From: Curtobacterium sp. SGAir0471
GTDB taxonomy: Bacteria; Actinomycetota; Actinomycetes; Actinomycetales; Microbacteriaceae
Direction of reading: 5' to 3'
Length of the DNA: 64,000 nt
Assembly: GCF_005490985.1 (NCBI RefSeq)
Contig: NZ_CP027869.1
Location: 3,286,001-3,350,000, forward strand
Shown here: positions 1 to 8,415 of the stretch, piece after piece
Layout of the letters: every line of letters begins with the position of its first letter
Numbering within the stretch: position 1 is the first letter of the stretch
Position numbers and translations under genes: made by a program
The notes under the pieces: generated by a model
The model's database searches: none
Told to the model about the DNA's origin: nothing
The model's input: only the letters and a program-made list of their open reading frames with translations

Positions 1-86
1 TCGCTCAGGTTTCCGACAGGTGAACGATGTTCCCCCCGCACGAGGGACACCGACCGGCGGCACCTTCCCTCGGCCCGCGACCGGTG

Positions 87-833
87 TCAGCCCGTGACCG
101 GCACCCACCCGCTGCCGACACGGTGCACGGCGGGTCCGTGCCCCGGCAGCACGATCTCCGGGATCGGCAGCGCCCGTGCGGACTCGAGGGCCGTCGCCTG
201 GTCGGCGGTGAAGAACGGCGTGATCATCCGCGGGCGTGGTTGCCACGACCCCGGCAGGGTGTCGTGGTGCGAGATCACTGCATCGCCGGTGACGATCGCG
301 TTCGCAGCCGGCAGCAGGTACGCGGTCGACCCGGCCGTGTGCCCGACGGCGGGGAACGGCGTCGTCGCCCGCCCCGCGAAGTCCTGCGCGGTGAAGGCCC
401 GGGCGGTCGGGACGGTCACCGGACGCAGGGCGTCGGAGCCGATCGCGCGCGCCAGCCAGCGCAGGGTCCGGGGCGCGGCCAGCCGTCCGCCGATCTCCGC
501 CGGCCGGACCTGCTGCCGCTCGGGACCGCGGACGTTGTCGAGCTCGTCGGCGTGCGCCAGGACCTGCACGTGCGGGTGCCGCTCGAGGATCCCCGGGATG
601 CCACCGACGTGGTCGACGTGCCCGTGCGTGACGTAGATGCGCCGCAGGTCGTCGAGGTCGTGCCCGGCCCAGCGCACGGTGTCGAGGACGAGCCCGGCGT
701 CGGCGGGGTACCCGGCGTCGATCAGCGCGACGCCGTCCTCCTCGGCGAGCACCACCCAGTTCGACACCGGCCCCTCGACGAACACGACCCCGGGGGCGAC
801 GGAGACGACGGACCGGGGCCTGCGGGAGCTCAT
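87..833 (-). CDS. MBL-fold metallo-hydrolase
   Basis: A 248-residue protein of the metallo-beta-lactamase fold. The dinuclear zinc motif THGHVDH is at residues 69-75, followed by later ligand regions GHTAGS, GDAVISHHD and a C-terminal LPGHGP. This pattern is typical of glyoxalase II-like or lactonase-like hydrolases; the substrate cannot be read from the sequence. No signal peptide or membrane segment is evident, so it is probably cytoplasmic. Its ATG overlaps the truA stop codon by four bases (ATGA), so it is very likely co-transcribed and translationally coupled with truA. The family call is secure and the specific function is not. Confidence 0.88.
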   Translation of the reverse strand: MSSRRPRSVVSVAPGVVFVEGPVSNWVVLAEEDGVALIDAGYPADAGLVLDTVRWAGHDLDDLRRIYVTHGHVDHVGGIPGILERHPHVQVLAHADELDNVRGPERQQVRPAEIGGRLAAPRTLRWLARAIGSDALRPVTVPTARAFTAQDFAGRATTPFPAVGHTAGSTAYLLPAANAIVTGDAVISHHDTLPGSWQPRPRMITPFFTADQATALESARALPIPEIVLPGHGPAVHRVGSGWVPVTG

Positions 834-1762
834 CCCCCGACGCTACCGGCGCCCGGCTCGTCGTCCGTGCGGCGTGCGCGTGTCTGCGCTGCACGCGTCG
901 CGAGCTCGTCGTCCCCCGGGTACCCGACCTCGGTGAGCGTGAGCCCGACCGCCGGCGCGACCTTGAACGCGCTGGTGCGCTGCTGTGCGACGCGCAGCTC
1001 CTCGAGGCGGTCCGGCCCGATGCGGCCCTCACCGACGGCGATGGTCGCCCCCACCATCGCCCGCACCATCGAGTGGCAGAACGCGTCGGCCTGGAGGCGC
1101 GCCACCAGCACGCCGTCCGGCTCGCGGTCCCAGCGGAACTCCTGCAGCGTCCGGATCGTGGTCGCGCCCTCGCGCGGCTTGCAGAAGGTCGCGAAGTCGT
1201 GCAGCCCGAGCAACGTCAGCGCACCGCGCTCCATCGCCGCCGGGTCCAGGCGCGTCGGGTGCCAGAGCGTGTGCCCCCGTCGACGTGGGTCGCGGGGGGC
1301 GTCGGCGTCCGCCACCCGGTACTCGTACCGCCGCCAGAGCGGGGAGAACCGGGCGTCGAACCCGTCCGGCGCGACCGACGCCCGCGTCACGACGACGTCC
1401 CCGGCGGCACCGGCCAGACCGTTGACGCGCTTGACGAGCCCGTCGAGCGAGGTCCGCGGAGGCCCGTCCGGCGACGACCGCCGCGGTCTCGTGAGCGCGC
1501 CCCACTGCTCGGGCGTGAGGTCGAGGTGGGCGACCTGTCCGGTGGCGTGCACCCCGGCGTCGGTCCGTCCGGCGACCGTGAGCAGCGGCGGCTCACCCCA
1601 GCGGGTGAAGACCGTCGCGAGCGCGGACTCGAGCGCACCCTGCACGGTCCGCAGCCCGGGCTGCCGGGCCCAACCGGAGAACGCCGCGCCGTCGTAGGCG
1701 ACGTCCAGCCGCAGCCGCACCGCGCCGCTCGCGCCGGCGTCCGAGTCGTCCGTCCCTGCCAC
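830..1762 (-). CDS. truA: tRNA pseudouridine(38-40) synthase TruA
   Basis: A 310-residue TruA family enzyme, which isomerises uridines 38-40 of the tRNA anticodon arm to pseudouridine. The catalytic motif GRTDAGVHA is visible, with the nucleophile at Asp68. The N-terminal fold signature (DVAYDGAAFSGWARQ) and a C-terminal KPREGATT region also fit. The start is GTG; residues 1-15 are a short variable extension. In many actinobacteria truA directly follows rplQ. Here about 6.6 kb of accessory genes lies between them (rplQ ends at 8416), so truA must have its own promoter. Confidence 0.95.
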   Translation of the reverse strand: MAGTDDSDAGASGAVRLRLDVAYDGAAFSGWARQPGLRTVQGALESALATVFTRWGEPPLLTVAGRTDAGVHATGQVAHLDLTPEQWGALTRPRRSSPDGPPRTSLDGLVKRVNGLAGAAGDVVVTRASVAPDGFDARFSPLWRRYEYRVADADAPRDPRRRGHTLWHPTRLDPAAMERGALTLLGLHDFATFCKPREGATTIRTLQEFRWDREPDGVLVARLQADAFCHSMVRAMVGATIAVGEGRIGPDRLEELRVAQQRTSAFKVAPAVGLTLTEVGYPGDDELATRAAQTRARRTDDEPGAGSVGG

Positions 1763-1803
1763 GGGAGCGAGCGTACCGGGGCCGGGGCGGGCCTCCCGTC
1801 CGC
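1758..1803. repeat. degenerate copy of the GGACGGGAGGC inverted repeat
   Basis: The right arm GCCTCCCGTCCGC (1791-1803) matches the right arm of the intergenic inverted repeat at 8297-8344 and 49551-49598. About 21 bp upstream, a degraded left arm (CCACGGGAGC, around 1759-1768) overlaps the truA start. The spacing agrees with the intact copies, but the left arm is poor. Confidence 0.4.
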
Positions 1804-1918
1804 ACCGACCGTCCGGTCCCCCGCTGACGGCGGCCGCCCGCCGGTGTCAGCGCCGCGTCAGTGCCGCGTGAGCGGTCGGCGGGAGCATCGGTCCCGACAT
1901 CGACGAAAGGACCTTGCG

Positions 1919-2917
1919 ATGACCACCACACCACTCGCCGTCGAGGCGACCGGCCTCGTCAAGACGTTCGGCAGCAACCGTGCCGTGGACGGTGTCGACC
2001 TCCGCGTCGAGGCCGGCACGGTCTACGGCGTGCTCGGCCCGAACGGCGCCGGCAAGACGACCACCATCTCGATGCTCGCGACCCTGCTGCGGCCGGACGG
2101 CGGCGAGGCCCGCGTCTTCGGGCACGACGTCCGGCGCGAGCCGCAGACCGTCCGCTCCCTGATCGGGGTGACCGGGCAGTACGCGAGCGTCGACGAGACG
2201 CTCAGCGCCACCGAGAACCTCGTCATCTTCGCGCGGCTGCTCGGGCTGTCCCGCGGCGACGCGAAGCGCAAGGCGCGCGAGCTGCTGGAGCGCTTCGGCC
2301 TGACCGAGGCCGCGTCCCGCCCGCTCAAGGCGTTCTCCGGCGGGATGCGCCGCCGGCTCGACCTGGCGGCGAGCCTCATCGCGCAGCCGCCGCTGATCTT
2401 CCTCGACGAGCCCACCACGGGGCTCGACCCGCGGACCCGTGCGCAGATGTGGGACACGATCCGCGAGCTCGTCGCGACCGGGTCGACCGTCCTGCTCACG
2501 ACGCAGTACCTCGACGAGGCCGACCAGCTCGCCGACCGCATCGCCGTCATCGACCACGGCCGCGTGGTCGCCGAGGGCACCGCGGACGACCTCAAGTCGT
2601 CGGTGGGCACCGCCTCGCTGCAGCTCCGCCTGGCGGACGCGGCGCCGGACGTCCTCGCCACGGCGACGTCGCTCGTGGAGCGCGTCCTCGGCGTCCCCGC
2701 CGTCGTCAGCCCGGAGGGCGCGCGGCTCACCGCCCCGATGACCGCGCCCGACCGCGTCACGGACCTGCTCGTCTCGTTCCGCGACGCTGGGGTCTCGCTC
2801 GCCGAGATGAGCGTGCAGAAGCCGACCCTCGACGAGGTCTTCCTCACCATCACCGGTGCACCGGCCGACGCCGACACCGCCACGACCGACCGCGCGCTCG
2901 AAGGGAGCCTCGCATGA
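1919..2917 (+). CDS. ABC transporter ATP-binding protein, DrrA type
   Basis: A 332-residue cytoplasmic ATPase of the daunorubicin-resistance (DrrA) class of drug or lipid exporters. Walker A GPNGAGKT is at residues 40-47, the signature FSGGM at 139-143 and Walker B LIFLDE at 159-164. The switch position carries Gln in TTQYLDEADQ instead of His, as is usual for DrrA relatives. The C-terminal region after about residue 220 is the DrrA-type accessory domain. The ATG at 1919 is preceded by GAAAGGACC, a good ribosome-binding site; longer in-frame reading upstream has no support. It overlaps the permease gene by ATGA and forms a two-gene exporter on the plus strand. The substrate is unknown. Confidence 0.93.
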   Translation: MTTTPLAVEATGLVKTFGSNRAVDGVDLRVEAGTVYGVLGPNGAGKTTTISMLATLLRPDGGEARVFGHDVRREPQTVRSLIGVTGQYASVDETLSATENLVIFARLLGLSRGDAKRKARELLERFGLTEAASRPLKAFSGGMRRRLDLAASLIAQPPLIFLDEPTTGLDPRTRAQMWDTIRELVATGSTVLLTTQYLDEADQLADRIAVIDHGRVVAEGTADDLKSSVGTASLQLRLADAAPDVLATATSLVERVLGVPAVVSPEGARLTAPMTAPDRVTDLLVSFRDAGVSLAEMSVQKPTLDEVFLTITGAPADADTATTDRALEGSLA

Positions 2918-3756
2918 CCGCCACCACCCTCACCCCGACCACCACGCCGTCCTCGGCGCCGCGCGACACCCCGCGTCCCTGGGTCGGCGGCACCGGCCTC
3001 GCCGCCACGGTCCGCCAGTCGTTCACGATGGCGTACCGCGGGCTCGTCAAGATCCGGCGGACGCCCGAGCAGCTGTTCGACGTGACGCTCATGCCGATCG
3101 TCTTCACCGTGATGTTCACGTACATCTTCGGCGGTGCGATCTCCGGCGACGTCGGCAGCTACCTGCCCGTGATCATCCCCGGCATCCTCGTGCAGACGGC
3201 GATCACCTCGTCGATCGTCACCGGGGTCCAGCTCCGCGAGGACATGGACAAGGGCGTCTTCGACCGATTCCGGTCGCTCCCCATCGCCCGGATCGCCCCG
3301 CTCGCCGGCGCGCTGCTCGCCGACACCGTCCGCTACGCGATCGCCACGACGATCACGTTCGTGGTGGGCATCGTCATGGGCCTGCGCCCCGCGGGTGGCC
3401 TCGGTGCCGTCCTGCTGGCGGCGCTGCTCGTCATCGTCGTGGCGTGGGCGATCAGCTGGGTCTTCGCGTACTTCGGCGTGATCGCCCGGACGGCGTCGAG
3501 CGTCTCCGGCATCGCGAACCTCGTGCTCTTCCCGCTGACCTTCCTGTCGAACGCGTTCGTCCCGACGGACACGCTGCCGAGCTGGCTCCGCTGGTTCACC
3601 GAGGTCAACCCGGTCTCGCACCTCATCACCGCGGTGCGCGACCTGGTCAACCACGGGGCGGTCGGCGGCGACCTCTGGCTCAGCCTGCTCGGTGCCGCGG
3701 TCGTGGTGGCGGTCTTCGCGCCGCTGACCGTCCGCGCCTACATGCGGAAGGCCTGA
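2914..3756 (+). CDS. ABC transporter permease, DrrB/ABC-2 type
   Basis: A 280-residue integral membrane protein of the ABC-2 exporter permease family. A cytoplasmic N-terminus with a Thr/Pro-rich stretch (residues 1-25) is followed by about six hydrophobic segments and the family-typical late region FLSNAFVPTDTLPSWL before the last helices. The stop of the ATPase gene and this ATG overlap (ATGA), so the two are coupled and should form a heterotetrameric exporter. The convergent AfsR-like gene starts after a 35-base gap. An adjacent AfsR-like regulator may control the pair, but that is inference from position only. Confidence 0.92.
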   Translation: MTATTLTPTTTPSSAPRDTPRPWVGGTGLAATVRQSFTMAYRGLVKIRRTPEQLFDVTLMPIVFTVMFTYIFGGAISGDVGSYLPVIIPGILVQTAITSSIVTGVQLREDMDKGVFDRFRSLPIARIAPLAGALLADTVRYAIATTITFVVGIVMGLRPAGGLGAVLLAALLVIVVAWAISWVFAYFGVIARTASSVSGIANLVLFPLTFLSNAFVPTDTLPSWLRWFTEVNPVSHLITAVRDLVNHGAVGGDLWLSLLGAAVVVAVFAPLTVRAYMRKA

Positions 3757-3771
3757 CGGCCCGCGGACCCG

Positions 3772-3791
3772 GCCGGGCCCCCGTGCCCGGC
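3772..3791. terminator. short hairpin between convergent genes
   Basis: GCCGGGC (3772-3778) and GCCCGGC (3785-3791) form a 7-bp stem with a 6-base loop. It lies in the 35-base gap between the convergent permease and AfsR-like genes and could end both transcripts. There is no T-tract, which is common in high-GC actinobacteria. Confidence 0.45.
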
Positions 3792-6700
3792 TCAGGCGGG
3801 CAGGCGCGCGTCCTCGAGCACTCCCCGCACCCACGAGACGGCCTCGGCCCGGTCCCTGCCGGCCGCGGCCGTCTCGGCGTCGGCGAGCGCCCGCTCCCCC
3901 ACGACCTCGGCGAGCAGCGGTCGGAGCCGGGCGTGGGCGAGGACCGCGAAGTCCTGCCGTGACCCGACCCGGGTGAGCGTGCCCCAGCACGCGACCGCCG
4001 CGTCCGGACGTCCGGTGCGGACGTAGGCGATCGCGAGTCCGGCGAGCGCCGTGCCGATGACCGGGACGTCCCGGCGGACCTGCCGCAGGCGCAGCTGCAC
4101 CAGCGTGCCGACCCGCACCCGTCGAGCGACCGCCAGCTCCGCCGCGGGCAACGACGTGTGCGCCCGCTCCGCCCCGACCGCGGCGGCCGGGAGGCTCGTG
4201 GCCGCGTCCTCGACCCGACGCACCGCCGCCTCGTCCACCGCCGCGATCCGTGCGGCCCCCGCCATGAGCGCCCAGTGCGTAGCGGCACCACGCCCCGGCT
4301 GCACGACGTCCCAGGCCTCGGTGTACCCGGCCGCCGCGGCCTCGAGGTCCCCCTCCCACCGCGCGCACTCGGCGCTGATGGCGACCGCCAGGACCGCGAT
4401 GAGCCCGCGGTCCTCGAAGCCCCCGCGCCCGCCCGCCGGCCGGTGCCGCAGGTCCGCGGCGATCGACCGGGCGCGCTCGACGTCGCCGGTCGCCGCGGAC
4501 GCCAGGCCCACCGTCCAGCCGATCTCGTACAGGTCGTCGTCGGCGCCGAAGCGCTCCAGGTGCTCGCGCGCGGTGACCGCCTCGACCAGGGCCTCGCGGT
4601 ACCGCCCGGACTGTGCGAGCAACTGCGTGAGCGTGACCGCGACGGTGCCGGTGGTCCAGGCCTCGCCCGTCGCCTCCGCCAGTTCCTTCGCCCGGCGCGC
4701 GTACCGCAGGGCCGCGATGGGCTCGCCGGCGTTCTCGGCCAGCGGGGCGCTCAGCATCGTGCCGAGGCAGGCCACCGCGGGCTCCGGGTCCTCGCGGAGG
4801 CGCGCGAGCTCGGCGAAGCCCTGCTCGGGTCGCGCGACCGAGAGCAGGAGCGAGGCGAGCGCATCGACGACCGGGTCCTCGGCACGACCGGTCTTGTGCA
4901 GGGTCCGCAGGCCCGTGATCGCCCGCGCCGTCGTGCGGAGGTCCGAGAACGCCGACGTGGCCCCGGCCATCACGAGCCCGACGACCGCGGCGGTCCGGTC
5001 CTCCGGCCGCGGGACGCCCGACCGGAGTGCGGCGACCACGTCGGGCGCCGTCGCGACGACCTCGCGGTGCAGGCCGCGCAGGGTCCAGTACCCGCCGAGG
5101 GCGGCGAAGACGCGCGTGACCGTCGGGACGTCGTCGGCGCGCAGTGCCCAGCGGAGCAGGGTGACGAGGGTGTCGGCCTCGCGCCGGACCTCCGTGAAGG
5201 CGACGAGCTGCGCCGGGCCCCGCAGCGCGAACAGGTTGCGTGCCGCCGACAGCTCCCGACCCCAGGCGGTCATCGCTGTGCGGACGGCATCGGTGGTGCC
5301 CCGTTCGGCCAGGCGTGCGGCCCCGAACTCGCGCACGGTCTCGAGCAGCCGGTAGCGGACCGGCTCCCCCTCGGCCTCGACGAGCTGCACGAGCGACTGC
5401 TCGACGAGCTCGGCCAGGTCGTCGAGCGCGTCCCACCGCCGTCCGGGCTCCGCCACCGCCTCGACGGCGTCGACCGCGACTCCGTCCGGGAACAGCGCGA
5501 GCCTGGTCAGCAGGTCCTGGGCACCCTCGTCGAGGAGTCGCCAGCTCCACTCGATCACCGCGAGCAGCGTGCGGTGCCGCTCGGGCGCGCTGCGGTCGCC
5601 GCCGCGCAGCAGGGCGAAGCGGTCGTCCAGACGTCGTTCGACCTCGTCGACGGCCATCCCGCGGATCCGGGCGGCGGCCAGCTCGATGGCGAGCGGCGAC
5701 CCGTCGAGCCGGGTGCAGATCCGACGGACGGCGTCGACCGGCAGCACGGCCCCGGGTCGGGCGGCGCGGGCACGCTCGGTGAACAGGCGGACCGCGGCCC
5801 CGTCGGCCTCGACCGGCAGCGGACCGAGGGGCGCGACGACCTCGCCCCCGATCGCGAGGGGTGCCCGGGAGGTCGTGAGCACCCGCAGTCCGGGCACGGC
5901 GGCGAGCAGGTCGGCCGTGCAGCGGGCCACGGCCTGCAGCAGGTGCTCGCAGTTGTCGAGCACGAGCACGGTCGGACCGTCGTCGAGGGCGCGGACCACC
6001 CGCGCCCACAGGTCGGTGACGACCGCGTCCTGGAGCATGCGGGCCGTCCGGACCTCGGCGATCCCGAGCAGCGCGCCGAGGGCGGGGAGCAGGTCCTCGC
6101 CGTCGCCGATCGGTGCGAGCTCGCAGACGACGACGCCCGTGGTCGGGGGCAGCTGGGCGGCGACGGCCTGCGCGAGCCGGGTCTTGCCGAGCCCGCCCGG
6201 ACCGAGCACGGTGACCAGGCGGTGCTCGTCGAGCAGCGCGGCGACGTGGGCGACGTCGTCCCCACGGCCGACGAGCTCGTTCGGCGCGACCCGGAGACCG
6301 GTGCGCCGGACGGGGTGGTCCTCCGCGGCCGAGGATCGTCTGAGGAGTTCCGCGTTCAGCCGGACGAGCTCCGCGGACGGGTCGGCGCCGAGGCCGTCCG
6401 CGAGCCGTTCCCGGTGTGTCGCGAACACCGCGAGTGCCTCGGCGGTGCGCCCGTCCGCGTCGAGCGCCCGCATCGCTCCGGCCGCAGCGGTGTCGTCGAA
6501 CGGTGCGGCCTCGACCTCGGTGAGCCAGGTGGTCGCGGCGGCGGCCGGGTCACCGTCCGCGAGCTGCAGGGTCGCGAGCCGCCGACGCAGCGCGTGCTCC
6601 GCCGCTGCGGCGCGGTCTGACAGCGCGGTGCCGAGGTCCCCCTCGACGTCGGCGCCCGGCGCTCCCCGCCACCGGTCGAGCGCGGCGCGGACGACCTCGG

Positions 6701-7043
6701 CGTCGGCGTCGGTCTCGTGCACGGTCTGCTCCACGGCCACCAGGTCGATGCCGGCCGGATCGCCGCCGAGGGCGTACCCGGTGCTGGTCGACACGACGAG
6801 CCCGTCCGCCGTCGTCCGGCGAAGTCGGGACACCAGGGTCTGCAGGGCCGCGCGTGCACCCCGCGGCCGGTCCTCGCCCCAGAGCTCGTCGATCAGCGAG
6901 TCCGTGCCGAGCGTGTGTCCGTGCGCGAGCACGAGGGCGGTCAGGAACGACCGGGCCAGGGCGCCGGGGACCGCCAGCGGGGCACCGTCCGGCCCCGCGA
7001 CCGTCACCGGTCCGAGGACGGCGACACGGGACGCGACGGACAC
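3792..7043 (-). CDS. AfsR/SARP-like transcriptional regulator with NTPase domain
   Basis: A 1083-residue regulator. Residues 1 to about 90 form a winged-helix DNA-binding domain of OmpR/SARP type. Residues about 95-238 are the bacterial transcriptional activation (BTAD) domain, with the typical ending ERLADGLGADPSAELVRLN. An NB-ARC-like STAND ATPase follows, with Walker A GPGGLGKT at 281-288 and Walker B VLVLDNCEH at 359-367, and an alpha-helical, TPR-like C-terminal half rich in Ala, Arg and Glu. Start is GTG. AfsR-type proteins activate secondary-metabolism or export genes. No biosynthetic cluster is present, so the nearest plausible target is the neighbouring ABC exporter (inference). Confidence 0.9.
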   Translation of the reverse strand: MSVASRVAVLGPVTVAGPDGAPLAVPGALARSFLTALVLAHGHTLGTDSLIDELWGEDRPRGARAALQTLVSRLRRTTADGLVVSTSTGYALGGDPAGIDLVAVEQTVHETDADAEVVRAALDRWRGAPGADVEGDLGTALSDRAAAAEHALRRRLATLQLADGDPAAAATTWLTEVEAAPFDDTAAAGAMRALDADGRTAEALAVFATHRERLADGLGADPSAELVRLNAELLRRSSAAEDHPVRRTGLRVAPNELVGRGDDVAHVAALLDEHRLVTVLGPGGLGKTRLAQAVAAQLPPTTGVVVCELAPIGDGEDLLPALGALLGIAEVRTARMLQDAVVTDLWARVVRALDDGPTVLVLDNCEHLLQAVARCTADLLAAVPGLRVLTTSRAPLAIGGEVVAPLGPLPVEADGAAVRLFTERARAARPGAVLPVDAVRRICTRLDGSPLAIELAAARIRGMAVDEVERRLDDRFALLRGGDRSAPERHRTLLAVIEWSWRLLDEGAQDLLTRLALFPDGVAVDAVEAVAEPGRRWDALDDLAELVEQSLVQLVEAEGEPVRYRLLETVREFGAARLAERGTTDAVRTAMTAWGRELSAARNLFALRGPAQLVAFTEVRREADTLVTLLRWALRADDVPTVTRVFAALGGYWTLRGLHREVVATAPDVVAALRSGVPRPEDRTAAVVGLVMAGATSAFSDLRTTARAITGLRTLHKTGRAEDPVVDALASLLLSVARPEQGFAELARLREDPEPAVACLGTMLSAPLAENAGEPIAALRYARRAKELAEATGEAWTTGTVAVTLTQLLAQSGRYREALVEAVTAREHLERFGADDDLYEIGWTVGLASAATGDVERARSIAADLRHRPAGGRGGFEDRGLIAVLAVAISAECARWEGDLEAAAAGYTEAWDVVQPGRGAATHWALMAGAARIAAVDEAAVRRVEDAATSLPAAAVGAERAHTSLPAAELAVARRVRVGTLVQLRLRQVRRDVPVIGTALAGLAIAYVRTGRPDAAVACWGTLTRVGSRQDFAVLAHARLRPLLAEVVGERALADAETAAAGRDRAEAVSWVRGVLEDARLPA

Positions 7044-7049
7044 CCTCGG

Positions 7050-7055
7050 ATCCTA
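7050..7055 (-). promoter_or_regulatory. candidate -10 of the AfsR-like gene (leaderless mRNA)
   Basis: TAGGAT on the minus strand lies only about 6 bases upstream of the GTG start at 7043. Transcription from it would begin at or next to the start codon, giving a leaderless message. No convincing -35 hexamer is visible. Confidence 0.35.
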
Positions 7056-7070
7056 CTGACGGCCGGCGCC

Positions 7071-7124
7071 GGACCGCGACGGCGGTGCGGTCCGCGACGG
7101 CGATGTGGTCCGCGACGGCGCTGC
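7071..7124. repeat. 18-bp tandem repeat, three units
   Basis: Three adjacent 18-base units based on GGTCCGCGACGGCGNTGN start at 7071, 7089 and 7107; a decayed fourth starts at 7125. They lie in the short gap between the AfsR-like gene and the stop of the FUSC-type gene. There are no spacers, so this is a minisatellite and not a CRISPR. Confidence 0.75.
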
Positions 7125-7135
7125 GATCCGCGGCA

Positions 7136-8248
7136 TCAGCCGCGTCGGCCGGACGGACCGGTCTCGGTGTCCACGTCGGCGGTCGCCCGCTTCTCGGACT
7201 CGAGCACACCGCGCAACGCCACGATCGCGCTCGAGGTCACCGTGACCTGCGACGGATCGGCGTCGCTGGCGTCGAGCGCCCGCTCGAGATCGGCGATCGC
7301 CTCGTCCGCGCCGTCCTCCGCGCAGTCGCCGCGGACCACGCAGGCGACCCGGCGGAGGGCCGCGGCGAACGGCTCCGCGAACGCCGGGTCCGGGCGGCCG
7401 AGGTTCTCCGCCACCGGTCCGGAGCGTGCGACGAGCTCCGTGAGGTCGGTCGTGTACCAGGCGACGCGCTCGAGCGCCCGGAAGCGCGCACCGTCCGTCT
7501 GCAGCCGGGCCCGCGACCCGCGGAGCACACTGCGCGGGTTCATCCGCCGGGCCTCCTGCGCCGTCGCGACACGGTCCCGCACGTCGGCGATCGCCTTGTC
7601 CAGCCGCTCCTGCTGGCGGTCCCAGGCCCCGGTGTCCGGCTCGCCCTCGTCGAGCACGTCCGCCAGGTCGTCGAGCTGCTGCGCGAGCACGCCGTTCACC
7701 TGGTCGATGCGCCGCTCGGCGTCCCAGAAGTGCAGCGGCGGCACCACGGCGAAGTTCACCGCGAGCCCGATCGCGATCCCGATGCCCATCTGCACGACGT
7801 AGGCGAACGAGTAGCCCTCGGCGTTGCCGCCACCGACGAGCAGCACGAAGAGCGCCGCCATCGGCACCCACGAGTAGCCCTCGCCGAGGATCCGGAACCC
7901 GGACACGAGCACGCCGAGCCCCACCACGAGTGCGACGGCGATGACGCCGGGATCGCCGACGAGCATCGTGAAGCCGGCGATCAGGATCCCGAGCGTGATG
8001 CCGACGAGCGTCTGGACGCCGGCGCGGATCCCCGCGAAGACCGTGGTGCGCATCGCGACGATCGCGCCGAGGGGTGCGTAGTACGGGTACTCCGCGGCGA
8101 CACCCGGAGCGTACTTCGCCAGCGTCCATGCGATCACGGCGGCGAGTGCCGCCTTGCCGGCGAGCAGCAGCCGCGGCTGGGTCCCGGAGTCCCGACTCCA
8201 CCGCCACAGACGGCGCCCGGCGCCGGTGATCCGCTCTGCTCTCGCCAT
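7136..8248 (-). CDS. FUSC / aromatic acid exporter-like membrane protein
   Basis: A 370-residue protein of the FUSC (fusaric acid resistance / ArAE) superfamily. After a basic N-terminus (residues 1-25), roughly residues 28-175 form about six transmembrane helices, including segments rich in GITLGILIAGF and [13 protein letters not shown] long cytoplasmic helical domain (about 185-370) contains charged, coiled-coil-like heptads and ends in a hydrophilic tail. Family members export aromatic or hydrophobic organic acids, but the substrate here cannot be predicted. It is on the same strand as the AfsR-like gene, separated by the tandem repeats, and lies between rplQ and truA as part of an inserted block. 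Confidence 0.8.
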   Translation of the reverse strand: MARAERITGAGRRLWRWSRDSGTQPRLLLAGKAALAAVIAWTLAKYAPGVAAEYPYYAPLGAIVAMRTTVFAGIRAGVQTLVGITLGILIAGFTMLVGDPGVIAVALVVGLGVLVSGFRILGEGYSWVPMAALFVLLVGGGNAEGYSFAYVVQMGIGIAIGLAVNFAVVPPLHFWDAERRIDQVNGVLAQQLDDLADVLDEGEPDTGAWDRQQERLDKAIADVRDRVATAQEARRMNPRSVLRGSRARLQTDGARFRALERVAWYTTDLTELVARSGPVAENLGRPDPAFAEPFAAALRRVACVVRGDCAEDGADEAIADLERALDASDADPSQVTVTSSAIVALRGVLESEKRATADVDTETGPSGRRG

Positions 8249-8296
8249 GTCGCGATCACCGTACGGCGGTGACGCTGGGAGGGGACGCGGGTGCGT

Positions 8297-8344
8297 GCCG
8301 GACGGGAGGCCCGTGGCGACCCCGCCCCGCGCCTCCCGTCCGGC
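8297..8344. repeat. GGACGGGAGGC inverted-repeat element
   Basis: Perfect 14-bp arms GCCGGACGGGAGGC (8297-8310) and GCCTCCCGTCCGGC (8331-8344) flank a 20-bp GC-rich spacer. A sister copy with the same arm core and the same spacer length is at 49551-49598, and degenerate copies occur at 1758-1803 and 61848-61890. All are intergenic. It behaves like a REP-type dispersed palindrome. Confidence 0.8.
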
Positions 8345-8364
8345 GACAGGGACCCGCGGGGACG

Positions 8365-8400
8365 ACGGAACCCCCGCGACGAGCGTCGCGGGGGTTCCGT
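8365..8400 (-). terminator. terminator of the infA-rplQ operon
   Basis: A perfect 16-bp stem with a GAGC tetraloop (8381-8384) starts 15 bases after the rplQ stop. It is one of the strongest hairpins in the window. There is no T-run after it. Confidence 0.85.
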
Positions 8401-8415
8401 GCGGTGGTGCTGGAC

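Noticed and set aside
2023..6009. A 1328-codon minus-strand frame across the ABC genes and the AfsR-like gene
   Set aside because: It is antisense to the ABC pair and out of frame with the AfsR-like protein; Arg/Gly/Ala/Pro-rich nonsense composition.
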